NCBI GenBank assembly: GCA_910579705.1
Contig: CAJTUI010000005.1
Location: forward strand, 62,001-126,000
DNA from: an uncultured Christensenella sp.
Lineage (GTDB): Bacteria; Bacillota; Clostridia; Christensenellales; Borkfalkiaceae
DNA length: 64,000 bases
Reading direction: 5' to 3'
The position numbers and the translations under genes are program-made. Under the pieces are notes generated by a model. It had not been told where the DNA came from. It saw only the letters and a program-made list of their open reading frames with translations, and did not search any database. Below are positions 23,133 through 32,366 of the stretch, piece after piece (within the stretch, counting starts at the first letter, position 1; the number at the start of each line of letters is the position of its first letter).

Positions 23133-25025
23133 TCACTTTTTCTCGATTGCGTTGAATTTGCAGTGCTCTATGCACTGGCCGCATTTAATGCACTTCGCCA
23201 GATCTATGCTGTGCGCGCTTTTGACCGCGCCCGAAATAGCGTTTGCGGGACAGTTGCGTTTGCACAGCGTACAGCCGCGGCATTTGTCGGGGTTGATGTA
23301 GTAGTTCAGAAGCGACTTGCACACGCCCGCGGGACACTTCTTCGCGTAAACGTGCTTGATATATTCGTCGCCGAAATGTTTCATAGTGGAGAGTATGGGA
23401 TTGGGTGCCGACTGGCCGAGCGCGCACAGCGACGAGCTTTTCATATGCTCCGCAAGCTCGGTTATCTTATCCAGATCCTCGGGCTCGCCCTTGCCCTCGG
23501 TTATCTTTTTGAGTATGTCCAGAAGGCGTTTTGTGCCGATACGGCAGGGCGCGCACTTGCCGCAGCTTTCGTCGGCAGTGAATTCCAGATAGAACTTGGC
23601 TATGTCGACCATACAGGTATCCTCGTCCATAACGATAAGTCCGCCCGAACCCATCATAGACCCGATAGCCGTGAGGTTGTCGAAATCCATTCCCACGCTT
23701 AAATGCGTAGCGGGAATACAGCCGCCCGACGGCCCGCCCGTCTGCGCCGCCTTGAACCGCTTTCCGTCCGGAAGACCGCCGCCTATATCGTAGACGATTG
23801 TTTTGAGCGGCGTGCCCATAGGCACTTCCACAAGTCCTACGTTATGTATCTTTCCGCCGAGCGCAAACACCTTTGTCCCCGCGCTCTTTTCCGTGCCGAT
23901 AGACGAGAACCATTTCGCGCCGTTTAGGATTATCGGAGAAATGCTGGCCCAGGTTTCAACGTTGTTTAAAACGGTGGGTTTTTTGAATATGCCGCACTGC
24001 GCGGAGAACGGCGGGCGGGGACGGGGCTCGCCCCTCTTGCCCTCAATACTCGCCATAAGCGCGGTTTCCTCGCCGCAGACAAACGCGCCCGCGCCCAGCC
24101 GAACCTGTATATCGAAAGAAAACCCGCTGCCGAGTATGTTGTCGCCCAGAAGCCCGAGCTTGCGCGCCTGCGCTATCGCTATGTTGAGCCTTTCGACGGC
24201 AATGGGATACTCCGCGCGGACGTAGATAAAACCTTCCTGCGCGCCCACCGCATAGCCCGCTATCGTCATAGCTTCCAGCACGGTGTGCGGGTCGCCTTCG
24301 AGAATGGAGCGGTCCATAAACGCGCCGGGGTCGCCCTCGTCCGCGTTACAGCAAACGTATTTTTTATCGCCCTGCGCGTCCTTGGTGAACTGCCATTTCA
24401 GTCCCGTGGGGAAACCCGCGCCGCCCCTGCCGCGCAGGCCCGAGGCCTTGATTTCCGCAATAACTTCGTCGGGCGACATTTCGCCGAGCACCTTGGAAAG
24501 CGCGGTATAGTCGCCCGCCGCGATTGCCTCTTCTATGCTTTCGGCCGCGATAACGCCACAGTTCCTCAGCGCAATGCGCATCTGATGTTTATAGAACGGT
24601 ATCTCCGCAAACGGTATTACGCTGCCGTCCTTATGCACGGTGTCCGCATATAACAGCTCCTTCACAATCTCCCCGCCCTTGACGAGGTGCCGCTCTGCAA
24701 CGGTCTTTGCGTGCTCGGGCGTCATCTGGGAATAGAACGCGCCCTCGGGATAAACAATCATAATCGGGCCGAGCGCGCACAGCCCGAAACAACCCGTCTT
24801 GACGATAAGAACGTCGTCGATACCAAGCTCCTTAAAGCTCTGTTCCAGCTGCTCTATAACTTTGAGCGAGCGCGAGGACGTACAGCCCGTTCCGCCGCAA
24901 ACAAGCACCTGTTTTCTGTAACCCGTATTTTCGGCAAGGCGTTCGGCCTGCTCGCGCACTATTCTTCTTACGTTGATTATATCCGCGCGTTCGGCGGCGA
25001 TTTTTTTAAGTTCTTCGCAAGTCAT
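23133..25025 (-). CDS. hydB: Bifurcating hydrogenase flavoprotein subunit HydB (NuoF-like)
   Basis: 630 residues. N-terminal thioredoxin-like 2Fe-2S domain (VCGGTGCTSSRS, TGCFGLCALGPI), NuoF core with FMN/NADH motifs GLRGRGGAGFPTGLKW about 195 and CNADEGDPGAFMDR about 225, the 4Fe-4S ESCGKCAPCRIGT about 480, then two C-terminal ferredoxin-like clusters (CRGCTLCKRNCP, CIKCGQCIEHC). This subunit holds the NAD site and FMN where electrons are split. Ten bases upstream of hydA. Confidence 0.95.
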   Translation of the reverse strand: MTCEELKKIAAERADIINVRRIVREQAERLAENTGYRKQVLVCGGTGCTSSRSLKVIEQLEQSFKELGIDDVLIVKTGCFGLCALGPIMIVYPEGAFYSQMTPEHAKTVAERHLVKGGEIVKELLYADTVHKDGSVIPFAEIPFYKHQMRIALRNCGVIAAESIEEAIAAGDYTALSKVLGEMSPDEVIAEIKASGLRGRGGAGFPTGLKWQFTKDAQGDKKYVCCNADEGDPGAFMDRSILEGDPHTVLEAMTIAGYAVGAQEGFIYVRAEYPIAVERLNIAIAQARKLGLLGDNILGSGFSFDIQVRLGAGAFVCGEETALMASIEGKRGEPRPRPPFSAQCGIFKKPTVLNNVETWASISPIILNGAKWFSSIGTEKSAGTKVFALGGKIHNVGLVEVPMGTPLKTIVYDIGGGLPDGKRFKAAQTGGPSGGCIPATHLSVGMDFDNLTAIGSMMGSGGLIVMDEDTCMVDIAKFYLEFTADESCGKCAPCRIGTKRLLDILKKITEGKGEPEDLDKITELAEHMKSSSLCALGQSAPNPILSTMKHFGDEYIKHVYAKKCPAGVCKSLLNYYINPDKCRGCTLCKRNCPANAISGAVKSAHSIDLAKCIKCGQCIEHCKFNAIEKK

Positions 25026-25038
25026 ATTCCTTCACCCC

Positions 25039-25527
25039 TCAGCCTTTGATGTATTTATCGAGAATACCCGCCACGTCGCCCGCGGAAAGCTTGCCGTAAA
25101 CTTCGCCGTCGATAATCATTACGGGCGCAAGACCGCACGCGCCGACGCAACGGCAACTGTCTATGGAAAACTTCTTGTCGGGAGTGCATTCGCCGCAGGA
25201 TATTCCCAGCTCTTTTTCGATTGCTTCCAGAACCTTATCGGAGCCCTTGACGTAGCACGCCGTGCCAAGACACACGCTTATGGCGTGCTTGCCCTTGGGC
25301 GCAAGCGAGAACTGCGAATAGAACGTAGCCACGCCGTAGACCTCCGCAAGCGGCACGTCCAGCCCCTCGGCGATAGCCGTCTGGACTTCCGACGGCAGAT
25401 AGCCGTAAATGTTCTGCGCCTCGTGCAAAACGGGCATAAGCGCGCCGGGCTCGCCGCGGTGTGCTTGTATACAGCTTAAAAGCTTTTCGCGCTGCTCCTC
25501 CGTGCCTTCAAAAATAACCTTTGACAT
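25039..25527 (-). CDS. hydC: Bifurcating hydrogenase subunit HydC (NuoE-like 2Fe-2S)
   Basis: 162 residues from MSKVIFEGTEEQREKLLSCI. Helical NuoE start, EVYGVATFYSQFSLAPKGK about 90, then the thioredoxin-like 2Fe-2S ligands in CLGTACYVKGSD and CRCVGACGLAPV. First gene of the hyd operon. The ATG at 25527 fits GGGGAG at seven bases; the ATG six bases before would be at the ribosome-binding site. Confidence 0.94.
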   Translation of the reverse strand: MSKVIFEGTEEQREKLLSCIQAHRGEPGALMPVLHEAQNIYGYLPSEVQTAIAEGLDVPLAEVYGVATFYSQFSLAPKGKHAISVCLGTACYVKGSDKVLEAIEKELGISCGECTPDKKFSIDSCRCVGACGLAPVMIIDGEVYGKLSAGDVAGILDKYIKG

Positions 25528-25543
25528 AAACATCTCCCCAAAT

Positions 25544-25569
25544 TTAATCGATAAATATTTACCGATTAA
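25544..25569. promoter_or_regulatory. Palindromic operator candidate at the hyd promoter
   Basis: The arms TTAATCG-n-TAAAT and ATTTA-n-CGATTAA form a 26-base palindrome with one mismatched pair. It abuts TATAAT (25574-25569 on the minus strand), covering the likely start site, about 20 bases before the hydC ATG. It does not match the clostridial Rex consensus (TTGTTAA...TTAACAA). Confidence 0.6.
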
Positions 25570-25685
25570 TTATATCATATATAAAGCGCAAAATAAAATG
25601 ATTTTTTACGACAAAATTTTACATATTATATTAAGTGAACTTTTAACACAATCGCAAAATTTTTTTAACAAATTAACAAAACGAA

Positions 25686-25712
25686 AAGAAGCGCCCGCAA
25701 AGGCGCCCCTTT
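25686..25712 (-). terminator. Terminator after the NSS symporter gene
   Basis: GCGCC/GGCGC stem with flanking pairs, followed on the minus strand by TTCTTTTCGTTTTG. It overlaps the stop. Confidence 0.65.
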
Positions 25713-27220
25713 TAACGTTTATTCATTTTAAGCGGGACAAGCCGCCGCTTTTTACCGCGGCGAACGCCGCATATTATGAACCCAGACGAGAAAACTATCA
25801 GGCTTACGAGCCAGCCGAACGCCGCCTGCGCCCACAGCGGATAGCCCGCGTAAAGGCCGTGCTCTGCGAATATAAGGTGGATTATTCCCCAGACCGCAAG
25901 ACAGGACAGCGCGGCGGGGCTGAGATATTTAAGCGAGAATATGAGCGGCTTTTCGGCAATTTTCAGCCTGCGCGAATACAGGTTTATCTCCCCCGCCAGC
26001 TTTATCTTTTTCGCGTACGCGCCGAGCAGGGCGCACTCCGCCACGCCGAGTATCAGTATATTAAAATAGTTCGCGAAATGGTCGGCAATGTCCAGCGCGG
26101 CCGCCGCGACGGGGCTTGCGAAGACCACGCAGACCGCCGCGCCCGCAAGGCAAATCACCGCGACGACCTTTTTCTTGTCGAGGTTGAACTTTTCCGAGAG
26201 CGGGGCGGCGGCCGCCTCCACCATAGACACGGACGACTGGGCCGCCATCATTCCGAGCGAGGCGTAAAAAAGTATTCCGACAACCGAGTTTGCGACCACG
26301 TTGCCCGCGCCGAAGACCTGAGTTATCGCGGCGGGGTAGACCATAAACGCGGTTACTATGCCCGACTGGGAAATTTCGCCCTGCAAACCGCAGCCGTAAA
26401 GCGTGGTAAACAGCACCACAGAAGAGAGCACGGAAATGAAGAAATCCGAGAACGCGATTATGAGGCTGTCGCCGAACACGTTAGTGCCCTCGGGAAGATA
26501 GGCGCCGTAAGCGGGCATTATTCCGACCAGCACCGACAGCGAGAAAAACACCTGACCTACGGCGTTCAGCCACAGCTCCGCATTGCCGAGCGCGGAGAGG
26601 TCGGGAACGAAAAGCGCGTACAGCGCCTCGCCGCTGTTGGAGTACAGAAGGCCCCTGCCCGCGAAAAAGGTCAGCAATACTACGGGGATAATCACGGTAT
26701 ATCTGGCCGTGCGCGAAAGCGAGCCCGCGCCGCCGCGCAGGAACGTAAACATTATGCACCAGGCCGCGATAATGCAGGCGAAAACGAGCGGCGAGAATTT
26801 GTCGCCGAGCACCTCCGTAAAAAAATAGCCGCTTGTTTCGGCGCGGGTCATAGACGTGGCAGACGAGCACAGCGGCGCTATCTTTATGAGCATTACGATA
26901 ATCCAGCCGAGTATGCCAGCGTAGAGCAGAGCGACGATAAGCGAGTTGAAACAGGACGCCCAGCCGAGCGGCTCCGCACGTTTATTGAGTTTAGCCATAC
27001 ACTTGGGCGAACCTCCGCGGAACTTCCTGCCCAGCGCTATTTCCGCGTTGAGTACGGGTATGCCGATAAGCGCGAGCGCTATCATATATATTAAAAGAAA
27101 CGTGCCGCCGCCGTACTTTGCGCAGAGCCCCGGAAAACGCAGAGAGTCGCCCAGCCCCACGGCCGCGCCCACGCTTGCGAGTATGAAACCGCCCCTTGTT
27201 TTAAATCTTTCCTGTGCCAT
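25712..27220 (-). CDS. Sodium-dependent symporter of the NSS/SNF family
   Basis: 502 residues, about 12 membrane helices, start MAQERFKTRGGFILASVGAA. The first-helix motif GAAVGLGDSLRFPGLCAKYGGGTFLLIY is the LeuT-type sodium and substrate site (landmarks AAVGLGD, RFPG, GGGTFL); LeuT has N where this has D in GLGN. Helix 6 with FFSLSVLVGIMPAYGAYL and LIIAFSDFFISVLS are also typical. Substrate is probably an amino acid. The Shine-Dalgarno before 27220 is weak, so the start is less certain. Confidence 0.88.
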   Translation of the reverse strand: MAQERFKTRGGFILASVGAAVGLGDSLRFPGLCAKYGGGTFLLIYMIALALIGIPVLNAEIALGRKFRGGSPKCMAKLNKRAEPLGWASCFNSLIVALLYAGILGWIIVMLIKIAPLCSSATSMTRAETSGYFFTEVLGDKFSPLVFACIIAAWCIMFTFLRGGAGSLSRTARYTVIIPVVLLTFFAGRGLLYSNSGEALYALFVPDLSALGNAELWLNAVGQVFFSLSVLVGIMPAYGAYLPEGTNVFGDSLIIAFSDFFISVLSSVVLFTTLYGCGLQGEISQSGIVTAFMVYPAAITQVFGAGNVVANSVVGILFYASLGMMAAQSSVSMVEAAAAPLSEKFNLDKKKVVAVICLAGAAVCVVFASPVAAAALDIADHFANYFNILILGVAECALLGAYAKKIKLAGEINLYSRRLKIAEKPLIFSLKYLSPAALSCLAVWGIIHLIFAEHGLYAGYPLWAQAAFGWLVSLIVFSSGFIICGVRRGKKRRLVPLKMNKR

Positions 27221-27256
27221 ACGTTCTAATATATTATTGAACCGCGTTAAAAATAC

Positions 27257-27286
27257 GCCGCCGCGCACTTTGTGCGCGGCGGCTTT
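27257..27286 (-). terminator. Terminator after the RND gene
   Basis: GCCGCCGCGCAC-TTT-GTGCGCGGCGGC, followed on the minus strand by GTATTTTTAA. Confidence 0.8.
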
Positions 27287-27292
27287 ATCCGA

Positions 27293-30200
27293 TTATTTTT
27301 TCTTGCCGTCGGGATACCTTGCGGAAATGCGGTGAACGGCCGAATATACCGCTGGGACGAGCACCAATGTGACCAGCGTGCCCAACAGCAGTCCGCCGAT
27401 TACCACTATGCCGAGCGGCTGCATAAGCTCGCTGCCCTGCCCGACGCCTATCGCCATAGGTATGAGCGCGAGTATCGTCGTAAGCGTAGTCATAAGTATG
27501 GGCCTAAGCCTCACGCCGCAGGCGGCGATAACCGCGTTATAGTGCGGCATACCCGCGTTTTTAAGCTGTTTTATCTTTTCCAGCATAACAATGGCGTTGT
27601 TGACGACCACGCCCATAAGCATTATCAGCCCGATAAACGAAACCACGTTCAGGCTTGTGCCAGTTATCACAAGCGCGATAAACCCGCCCGTGAAACTGAA
27701 CGGTATGCTCGCCATTATAATAAGCGGTTTGAGCGCGGAGCCGAACTGTATCGCCATTACCGCATACAACAGGAAGAACGAAACCGCCAGCGCGACCGCA
27801 AGCCCCGCAAACGCGTCGTTGAGATAGCTTGTTATGCCGCCGCTCTCGAACGAGCAGTCCTCGTACTCCTTCAAAACCTCCGCCGCGATTTTCTGCATCT
27901 GCTTGCCCGCCGCGCCCGTGTCCGTATCGGGAAGTGTTGCGGAAACGGAAACCATAACATTGCCGTTGGAGCGGCGTATGCAGGACTCGTTCAGCTCTTC
28001 CGTGACCGCGCCGCCCTTCAACACGTCTTTGAGCCTGACCTGCTTGCCCGCGGCCGCGTCGAACCCGATAATGAAATTTTCAAGGTCGCGCTTGCCCGTC
28101 ACGGCGTTGTCCGCAAACCTTACGTCAAGGTTCAACTCCTCGCCGTCAATCGTAACCGTGCAGGCCGTGTACGAGGCAAGGCCTATGCGCAGGGTAAGCA
28201 CGGCCGTGCGGTAGTCAATGCCGTACTGCGCTAGTTTTGCGCGGTCGAACTGCAACGTGTACTGCGGAACCTTTTCCGTAGCGCTGTCGGTTATATCCTC
28301 GAACCCGTTCTCAGCGAGCTTTGTTTTTAGTTTATCCGCGATTTCTGCCAGCCTTTCGCCGTCCGAACCTACGATTGTAACGGACATATTGTCCGCGCCC
28401 GACATAAGCGAGGCGACAACTCCGTCAATCTGCCTGACGGTCACATTGCCCTCTGTCTTATGCGTTTTGGCAAGCCCGCGTATCTCCTCGACCACCCTGT
28501 CGGTGCGGCGGTTTGTGGTGAGCTGTACGGTTATTATACCCGTATCGGTAAGCGCGAGAATACCGTTCTTGCCTATGCTCGCCGACACATAGTCCACGTT
28601 CTCCACGTTCTCGGCTATCACCTCGGAGAAACTTAAAACGTCCTCCTGAATAGCCTGTAAATCCTTGCCGCCGCCGTAGGACATACTGACCTCTATCTGC
28701 CCCTTGTCAATCGAAGGCAGGAACTCCGTGCCCGTAAGAAACAGCAGACCTATGCTCGCGCCGAAAACCGCGACTGCGGTCAGCACGGTGACGAGTTTCT
28801 TGTTTAATATCTTGGGCAAGGCGGCCGAGTAAAAGCGGGTCAGCGCGTCCATAACGTACGAGCGGCGGAACGAGAACTTCTTCTTTGCGACGACCGCTGG
28901 CATAGGATTTCTTGCGACAACCGCCGTCTGCGAGTGCTGTTTGAACTCCTCGTCCGAAGAGAGCATATCTATCGTAAGCTGTTCGTCGCCGAGAGGCTCG
29001 GTAGAAATCCTGCCGCCCTTCAAAAGCCGTTTCTTGCCCTCGAATAGCGCGTACAGCGCGGGAATTACCGTCAGCGCGACGATAAGCGAGAACGCGAGCG
29101 AGAATATAACCGCGAACGCAAGGTCGGTGAATATCTCCGCCGTCAGCCCGCCGACAAAGAGTATCGGAACGAATACGCACACCGTAGTTAAGGTGGAGCC
29201 GAAGAGCGCGCCGCCTACTTCCGACGTGCCGTCCACTGCCGCGGCGAACGCGGTCTTGCCCGCGTCGCGGTGTTTGGAAATGGCCTCTATCACAACTATG
29301 CTGTTGTCGACCAGCATACCTATGCCCACGGCAAGCCCGCCGAGCGAAACCATATTCAGCGTTATGCCCATAAGCGACAGGCATATCAGCGCGGCAAGCA
29401 CGGAAAGCGGCATTGTTATCGCGATGACAAGCGAGGTGCGCACGGTCTTCAAAAACAGGAATATTATAAGAATTGCGAGCGCGCCGCCTATCAGCATACT
29501 TATAAGCACGTTGGAAACGCTGTCCGAAATGAACTGCGACTGGTCGTCAAGAAGTTTAATGTTTGCGGTATATCCCTGCGCGTATTCGCTTTTTACCGCC
29601 TGAACGACCGCCGAGGCATTGGCGCCGTTTGCCTTGTACACTTCTAAAACTATGCCCGAGTAAATTTTGCCGCCCGAGCAATAGTACGCGTAGGAGCTGT
29701 ATGCCGCCGTCTTTTCGACTGTAGCTATGTCGCCGACCTTAGTCAAGTACACCCGCTCGCCCTCGGAATTGAGGGTTAGATTTGTAAAGTCCTGCGCGGC
29801 AATGAAATCCAGCAGCTCGTTGGAGAGATTGAAACCCGAAAATATCTTTATAAGCGCGAGCTGGGTTTCGCTGTAAGGCGGTTCGCCGAACTGCGGTTTT
29901 ACGGCCTCCAACTGCCTTGTTATCTCCTCGAAAAGCCCCACGGTCGCCGCGGGCAGTTCTATCGGCATAGCGAGTATGTCCTCTGCCGATTTTACGTCGG
30001 AATTGTTGCGTATCTGCACGCTGCCGTCCTCTTCCGAAACGTTGCCGAGCGGTAAATCGAGCGCACCGTAAGAAAACGCCTCGACTATGAGCGGGCAGAC
30101 GAGTTCCAGCCCGCCGAACGGCTTGACTGTATACGAGTACTGCGCCCCGCCCTTTATCTCGACCTTCTCCACTCCGTCTATCGCGGAAATCTTAGCCGCC

Positions 30201-30670
30201 AGTCCGCGCGCCTGCGCGTACGCCTCGTCCACGCCCTGCTCCGAGGTTACCGAAAGCATTGCAAGCGCCTCGGCGTTCAGATCCACGTCGTAAACGGACG
30301 TGGTTACGCCCGACGGAAGGTCGAGCGAGGCGAGCTTGTCGTTGATGTCGTTCTTTTTTTCCGCGGTGTCTATGCCGTAGTCGAACGACATAACGAGCGC
30401 GGAAAGGTTGTCGTAAGAATAGCTCTGCACGTCGTTAATACCGCTGACCGCGCCGAGCCCCTTTTCAAGCTTGACCGTCACGTCCTTTTCGACCGAGGCG
30501 GCGTTCGCACCGGGATATACCGCCTGCACGCACACCATAGGCACGTTGATGTCGGGGAGAAGGTTGACGTCCATATTGACCGTGGACCATACTCCGAACC
30601 CGAGCACAAAGGCAGAAATGAGCACTACCGCCACAGACTGCCTGATAATAAAAGAAAAGAAATTTTTCAT
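27293..30670 (-). CDS. RND-family efflux permease (AcrB/HAE1 type)
   Basis: 1125 residues from MKNFFSFIIRQSVAVVLISA. Two repeats of one plus five membrane helices with large extracytoplasmic loops. Landmarks: DVNLLPDINVPMVCVQAVYPGA near 40-60, GIGMLVDNSIVVIEAI about 460 (proton-relay Asp in the LVDNSIV region), GTEFLPSIDKGQIEVSM about 680, and the second GVVVNNAIVMLEKI about 1045. A cytoplasmic insertion of about 90 residues (FEGKKRLLKGGRIST onward) splits the first half. No membrane-fusion or outer-membrane partner is adjacent, as for Bacillota SwrC-like pumps. Start at 30670 is chosen because a terminator hairpin covers 30687-30703. Confidence 0.9.
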   Translation of the reverse strand: MKNFFSFIIRQSVAVVLISAFVLGFGVWSTVNMDVNLLPDINVPMVCVQAVYPGANAASVEKDVTVKLEKGLGAVSGINDVQSYSYDNLSALVMSFDYGIDTAEKKNDINDKLASLDLPSGVTTSVYDVDLNAEALAMLSVTSEQGVDEAYAQARGLAAKISAIDGVEKVEIKGGAQYSYTVKPFGGLELVCPLIVEAFSYGALDLPLGNVSEEDGSVQIRNNSDVKSAEDILAMPIELPAATVGLFEEITRQLEAVKPQFGEPPYSETQLALIKIFSGFNLSNELLDFIAAQDFTNLTLNSEGERVYLTKVGDIATVEKTAAYSSYAYYCSGGKIYSGIVLEVYKANGANASAVVQAVKSEYAQGYTANIKLLDDQSQFISDSVSNVLISMLIGGALAILIIFLFLKTVRTSLVIAITMPLSVLAALICLSLMGITLNMVSLGGLAVGIGMLVDNSIVVIEAISKHRDAGKTAFAAAVDGTSEVGGALFGSTLTTVCVFVPILFVGGLTAEIFTDLAFAVIFSLAFSLIVALTVIPALYALFEGKKRLLKGGRISTEPLGDEQLTIDMLSSDEEFKQHSQTAVVARNPMPAVVAKKKFSFRRSYVMDALTRFYSAALPKILNKKLVTVLTAVAVFGASIGLLFLTGTEFLPSIDKGQIEVSMSYGGGKDLQAIQEDVLSFSEVIAENVENVDYVSASIGKNGILALTDTGIITVQLTTNRRTDRVVEEIRGLAKTHKTEGNVTVRQIDGVVASLMSGADNMSVTIVGSDGERLAEIADKLKTKLAENGFEDITDSATEKVPQYTLQFDRAKLAQYGIDYRTAVLTLRIGLASYTACTVTIDGEELNLDVRFADNAVTGKRDLENFIIGFDAAAGKQVRLKDVLKGGAVTEELNESCIRRSNGNVMVSVSATLPDTDTGAAGKQMQKIAAEVLKEYEDCSFESGGITSYLNDAFAGLAVALAVSFFLLYAVMAIQFGSALKPLIIMASIPFSFTGGFIALVITGTSLNVVSFIGLIMLMGVVVNNAIVMLEKIKQLKNAGMPHYNAVIAACGVRLRPILMTTLTTILALIPMAIGVGQGSELMQPLGIVVIGGLLLGTLVTLVLVPAVYSAVHRISARYPDGKKK

Positions 30671-30686
30671 AGCCTTAAAAATTACA

Positions 30687-30707
30687 GGCGGCATAAAGCC
30701 GCCCTTA
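30687..30707 (-). terminator. Hairpin between rex and the RND gene
   Basis: GGCGGC-TTTAT-GCCGCC on the minus strand followed by TGTAATTTTT. It may terminate the glcK-rex transcript or attenuate into the RND gene. Confidence 0.7.
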
Positions 30708-30726
30708 AAATAAAGTTTTTTTAAAA

Positions 30727-31338
30727 TTAAATCATACTCGAAAGCACGGCAAGATTTGCGGCGACGTCAATGTGCCGCACCGCAACGTGTTCGGGCGCCT
30801 TTATCATAACGGGCGCGAAGTTCAAAATAGCCTTTATACCGTTTTTAATAAGCAAATCCGCCGCCTCCTGCGCGCAAGCCGCGGGCACGCAGATAACCGC
30901 AAGCTCGGCGTTGAGCCTGCCCAGCACCTCTGCCGCGTCCGCAATATCGTAAACGGGCTTGCCCGCCACGGACGTACCTATCTTTTTGGGATTGCTGTCG
31001 AAAGCGGCGACTATTTCTATGCCGTAGTTTTTAAACCCGCCGTAGCCCGTAACCGCCTTACCCAGCGCGCCCACGCCGACTATGACCGCGTTCCTCGTTC
31101 CGTTGCAACACAAAAAATCTTCCAGTGCGGCGATAAGCTCTTCCGTGACGTAGCCGACGCGCGGCCGTCCCGTTGCGGAAGTGTACGCCAAATCCTTTCT
31201 GACAAGAACCTCGCCCATATCCAACGCCTCGGCAATAAGCCCCGACGAAACGTATCTGCGTTCCTTGGGCAGGCTTTTGAGATAATTGAGATATATGGGA
31301 AGTCTTTGCAGTGCGATTACCGGAATATCCTTGTTCAT
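30727..31338 (-). CDS. rex: Redox-sensing transcriptional repressor Rex
   Basis: 203 residues. Winged helix about 1-80 (RLPIYLNYLKSL, YVSSGLIAEALDMGEVLVRKDLAY, GRPRVGYV), then a Rossmann NADH domain with VGVGALGKAVTGYGGF about 95, AFDSNPKKIG about 120 and the domain-swapped C-terminal helix. Rex releases DNA when NADH/NAD+ is high and typically controls fermentation and hydrogenase genes in Clostridia, so HydABC 5 kb away is a plausible target, although no consensus site is present there. GAGG precedes the ATG; two-base gap from the ROK kinase. Confidence 0.95.
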   Translation of the reverse strand: MNKDIPVIALQRLPIYLNYLKSLPKERRYVSSGLIAEALDMGEVLVRKDLAYTSATGRPRVGYVTEELIAALEDFLCCNGTRNAVIVGVGALGKAVTGYGGFKNYGIEIVAAFDSNPKKIGTSVAGKPVYDIADAAEVLGRLNAELAVICVPAACAQEAADLLIKNGIKAILNFAPVMIKAPEHVAVRHIDVAANLAVLSSMI

Positions 31339-31339
31339 A

Positions 31340-32269
31340 TCAGTCCTCTATCATTAATGCGGCGGCCCCGTACGCGCCAGCGGCCGAACCGAGCGTTGCC
31401 GTCTTTATTTTCACAGGCGCATAGTGCGCGGCGAAAAGCTCCCTGTCCATTATTCCCTGCAACGGCGCGGTCAGTCTTTCGCCCTGTCCCGAAACTCCGC
31501 CGCCCAGCATTATCACTTCGGGGCGGAATATGTTGGCTATATTGACAAGCCCGCACGCGAGGTATTTGATATACCAGTCCACGACCTCGCTTGCCGCTAT
31601 GTCCGTTTCGGCGTAATCGAACGCCGTTTTACCCGTCGCCGTTTCGGAAGTACAGCTCTGCCACATCTCCGAACCCGCGTTCTCTTCCATCGCCCACTTT
31701 GTGCGTTTAATGAGCGCGGTTGCGGAAGAATACGCCTCGAAACAGCCGCGCCTGCCGCAGGAGCACCTGTTTCCGCCGCGCTCTATCACCATATGCCCTA
31801 TCTCCGCGCCCGCGGACTTGTGACCTTCGAAAAGCTTGCCGCCTATGACTATGCCGCCGCCAACGCCCGTGCCGAGCGTGACAAGCACGCTGTCGCCGTA
31901 GTCCTTGCCCGCGCCGAACTTCGCCTCGCCCAGCGCCGCGGCGTTCGCGTCGTTGGTTATCTTTACGGGAAGTTTAATCTTGTCCGCCACCAGTTTCGCC
32001 ATAGGGAAGTTTTTGAGTTTGAGATTGCCCGCAAGAACGACGGTGCCGTGCTCCGCGTCTATAACGCCCGCGCTGCCTATGCCCGCGCCCTTGATTTCCT
32101 GCCTGCCGCACTTCGCGATAAACCTGTTGCAAAGCGCGACGATGCCGTCCGCAATCTCCTCGCCGCTGCCGGTGGGAACGCTGTCCTCCGCATACAGCTT
32201 GCCCTCGCCGTCAATAAGCGCGCCCTTGATAGTTGTCCCTCCCACGTCGATACCTATATATAATGGCAT
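31340..32269 (-). CDS. ROK-family glucokinase / sugar kinase
   Basis: 309 residues. Phosphate-1 motif GIDVGGTTIKGALID at the start, NDANAAALGEAKFGAGKDY about 107 (catalytic Asp in NDANAAA), GTGVGGGIVIGGKLF about 135, and the ROK zinc motif with GNRCSCGRRGCFE about 168-180. It phosphorylates glucose or a related sugar with ATP; the exact substrate is not shown by sequence. Upstream of rex in the same unit. GGAGGG precedes the ATG. Confidence 0.92.
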   Translation of the reverse strand: MPLYIGIDVGGTTIKGALIDGEGKLYAEDSVPTGSGEEIADGIVALCNRFIAKCGRQEIKGAGIGSAGVIDAEHGTVVLAGNLKLKNFPMAKLVADKIKLPVKITNDANAAALGEAKFGAGKDYGDSVLVTLGTGVGGGIVIGGKLFEGHKSAGAEIGHMVIERGGNRCSCGRRGCFEAYSSATALIKRTKWAMEENAGSEMWQSCTSETATGKTAFDYAETDIAASEVVDWYIKYLACGLVNIANIFRPEVIMLGGGVSGQGERLTAPLQGIMDRELFAAHYAPVKIKTATLGSAAGAYGAAALMIED

Positions 32270-32335
32270 TATTACCCTCCAATTGATATTTCCGTAACTA
32301 TTATACTATCACTTTCGCGTTCTGTCAAGATTAAA

Positions 32336-32360
32336 AAAGACACGCATACCGCGTGTCTTT
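32336..32360. terminator. Terminator after dut
   Basis: AAAGACACGC-ATACC-GCGTGTCTTT with A- and T-rich flanks on both sides. Confidence 0.75.
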
Positions 32361-32366
32361 AAACTT

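Noticed and set aside
25665-25680. TTGTTAA half-sites upstream of hydC as a Rex operator.
   Set aside because: The two half-sites are direct, not inverted, lie about 130 bases before the gene in AT-rich DNA, and could be chance.
25409-27094. Long plus-strand frame opposite the NSS symporter and hydC.
   Set aside because: Arg/His-rich translation with no family features, antisense to two confident genes.
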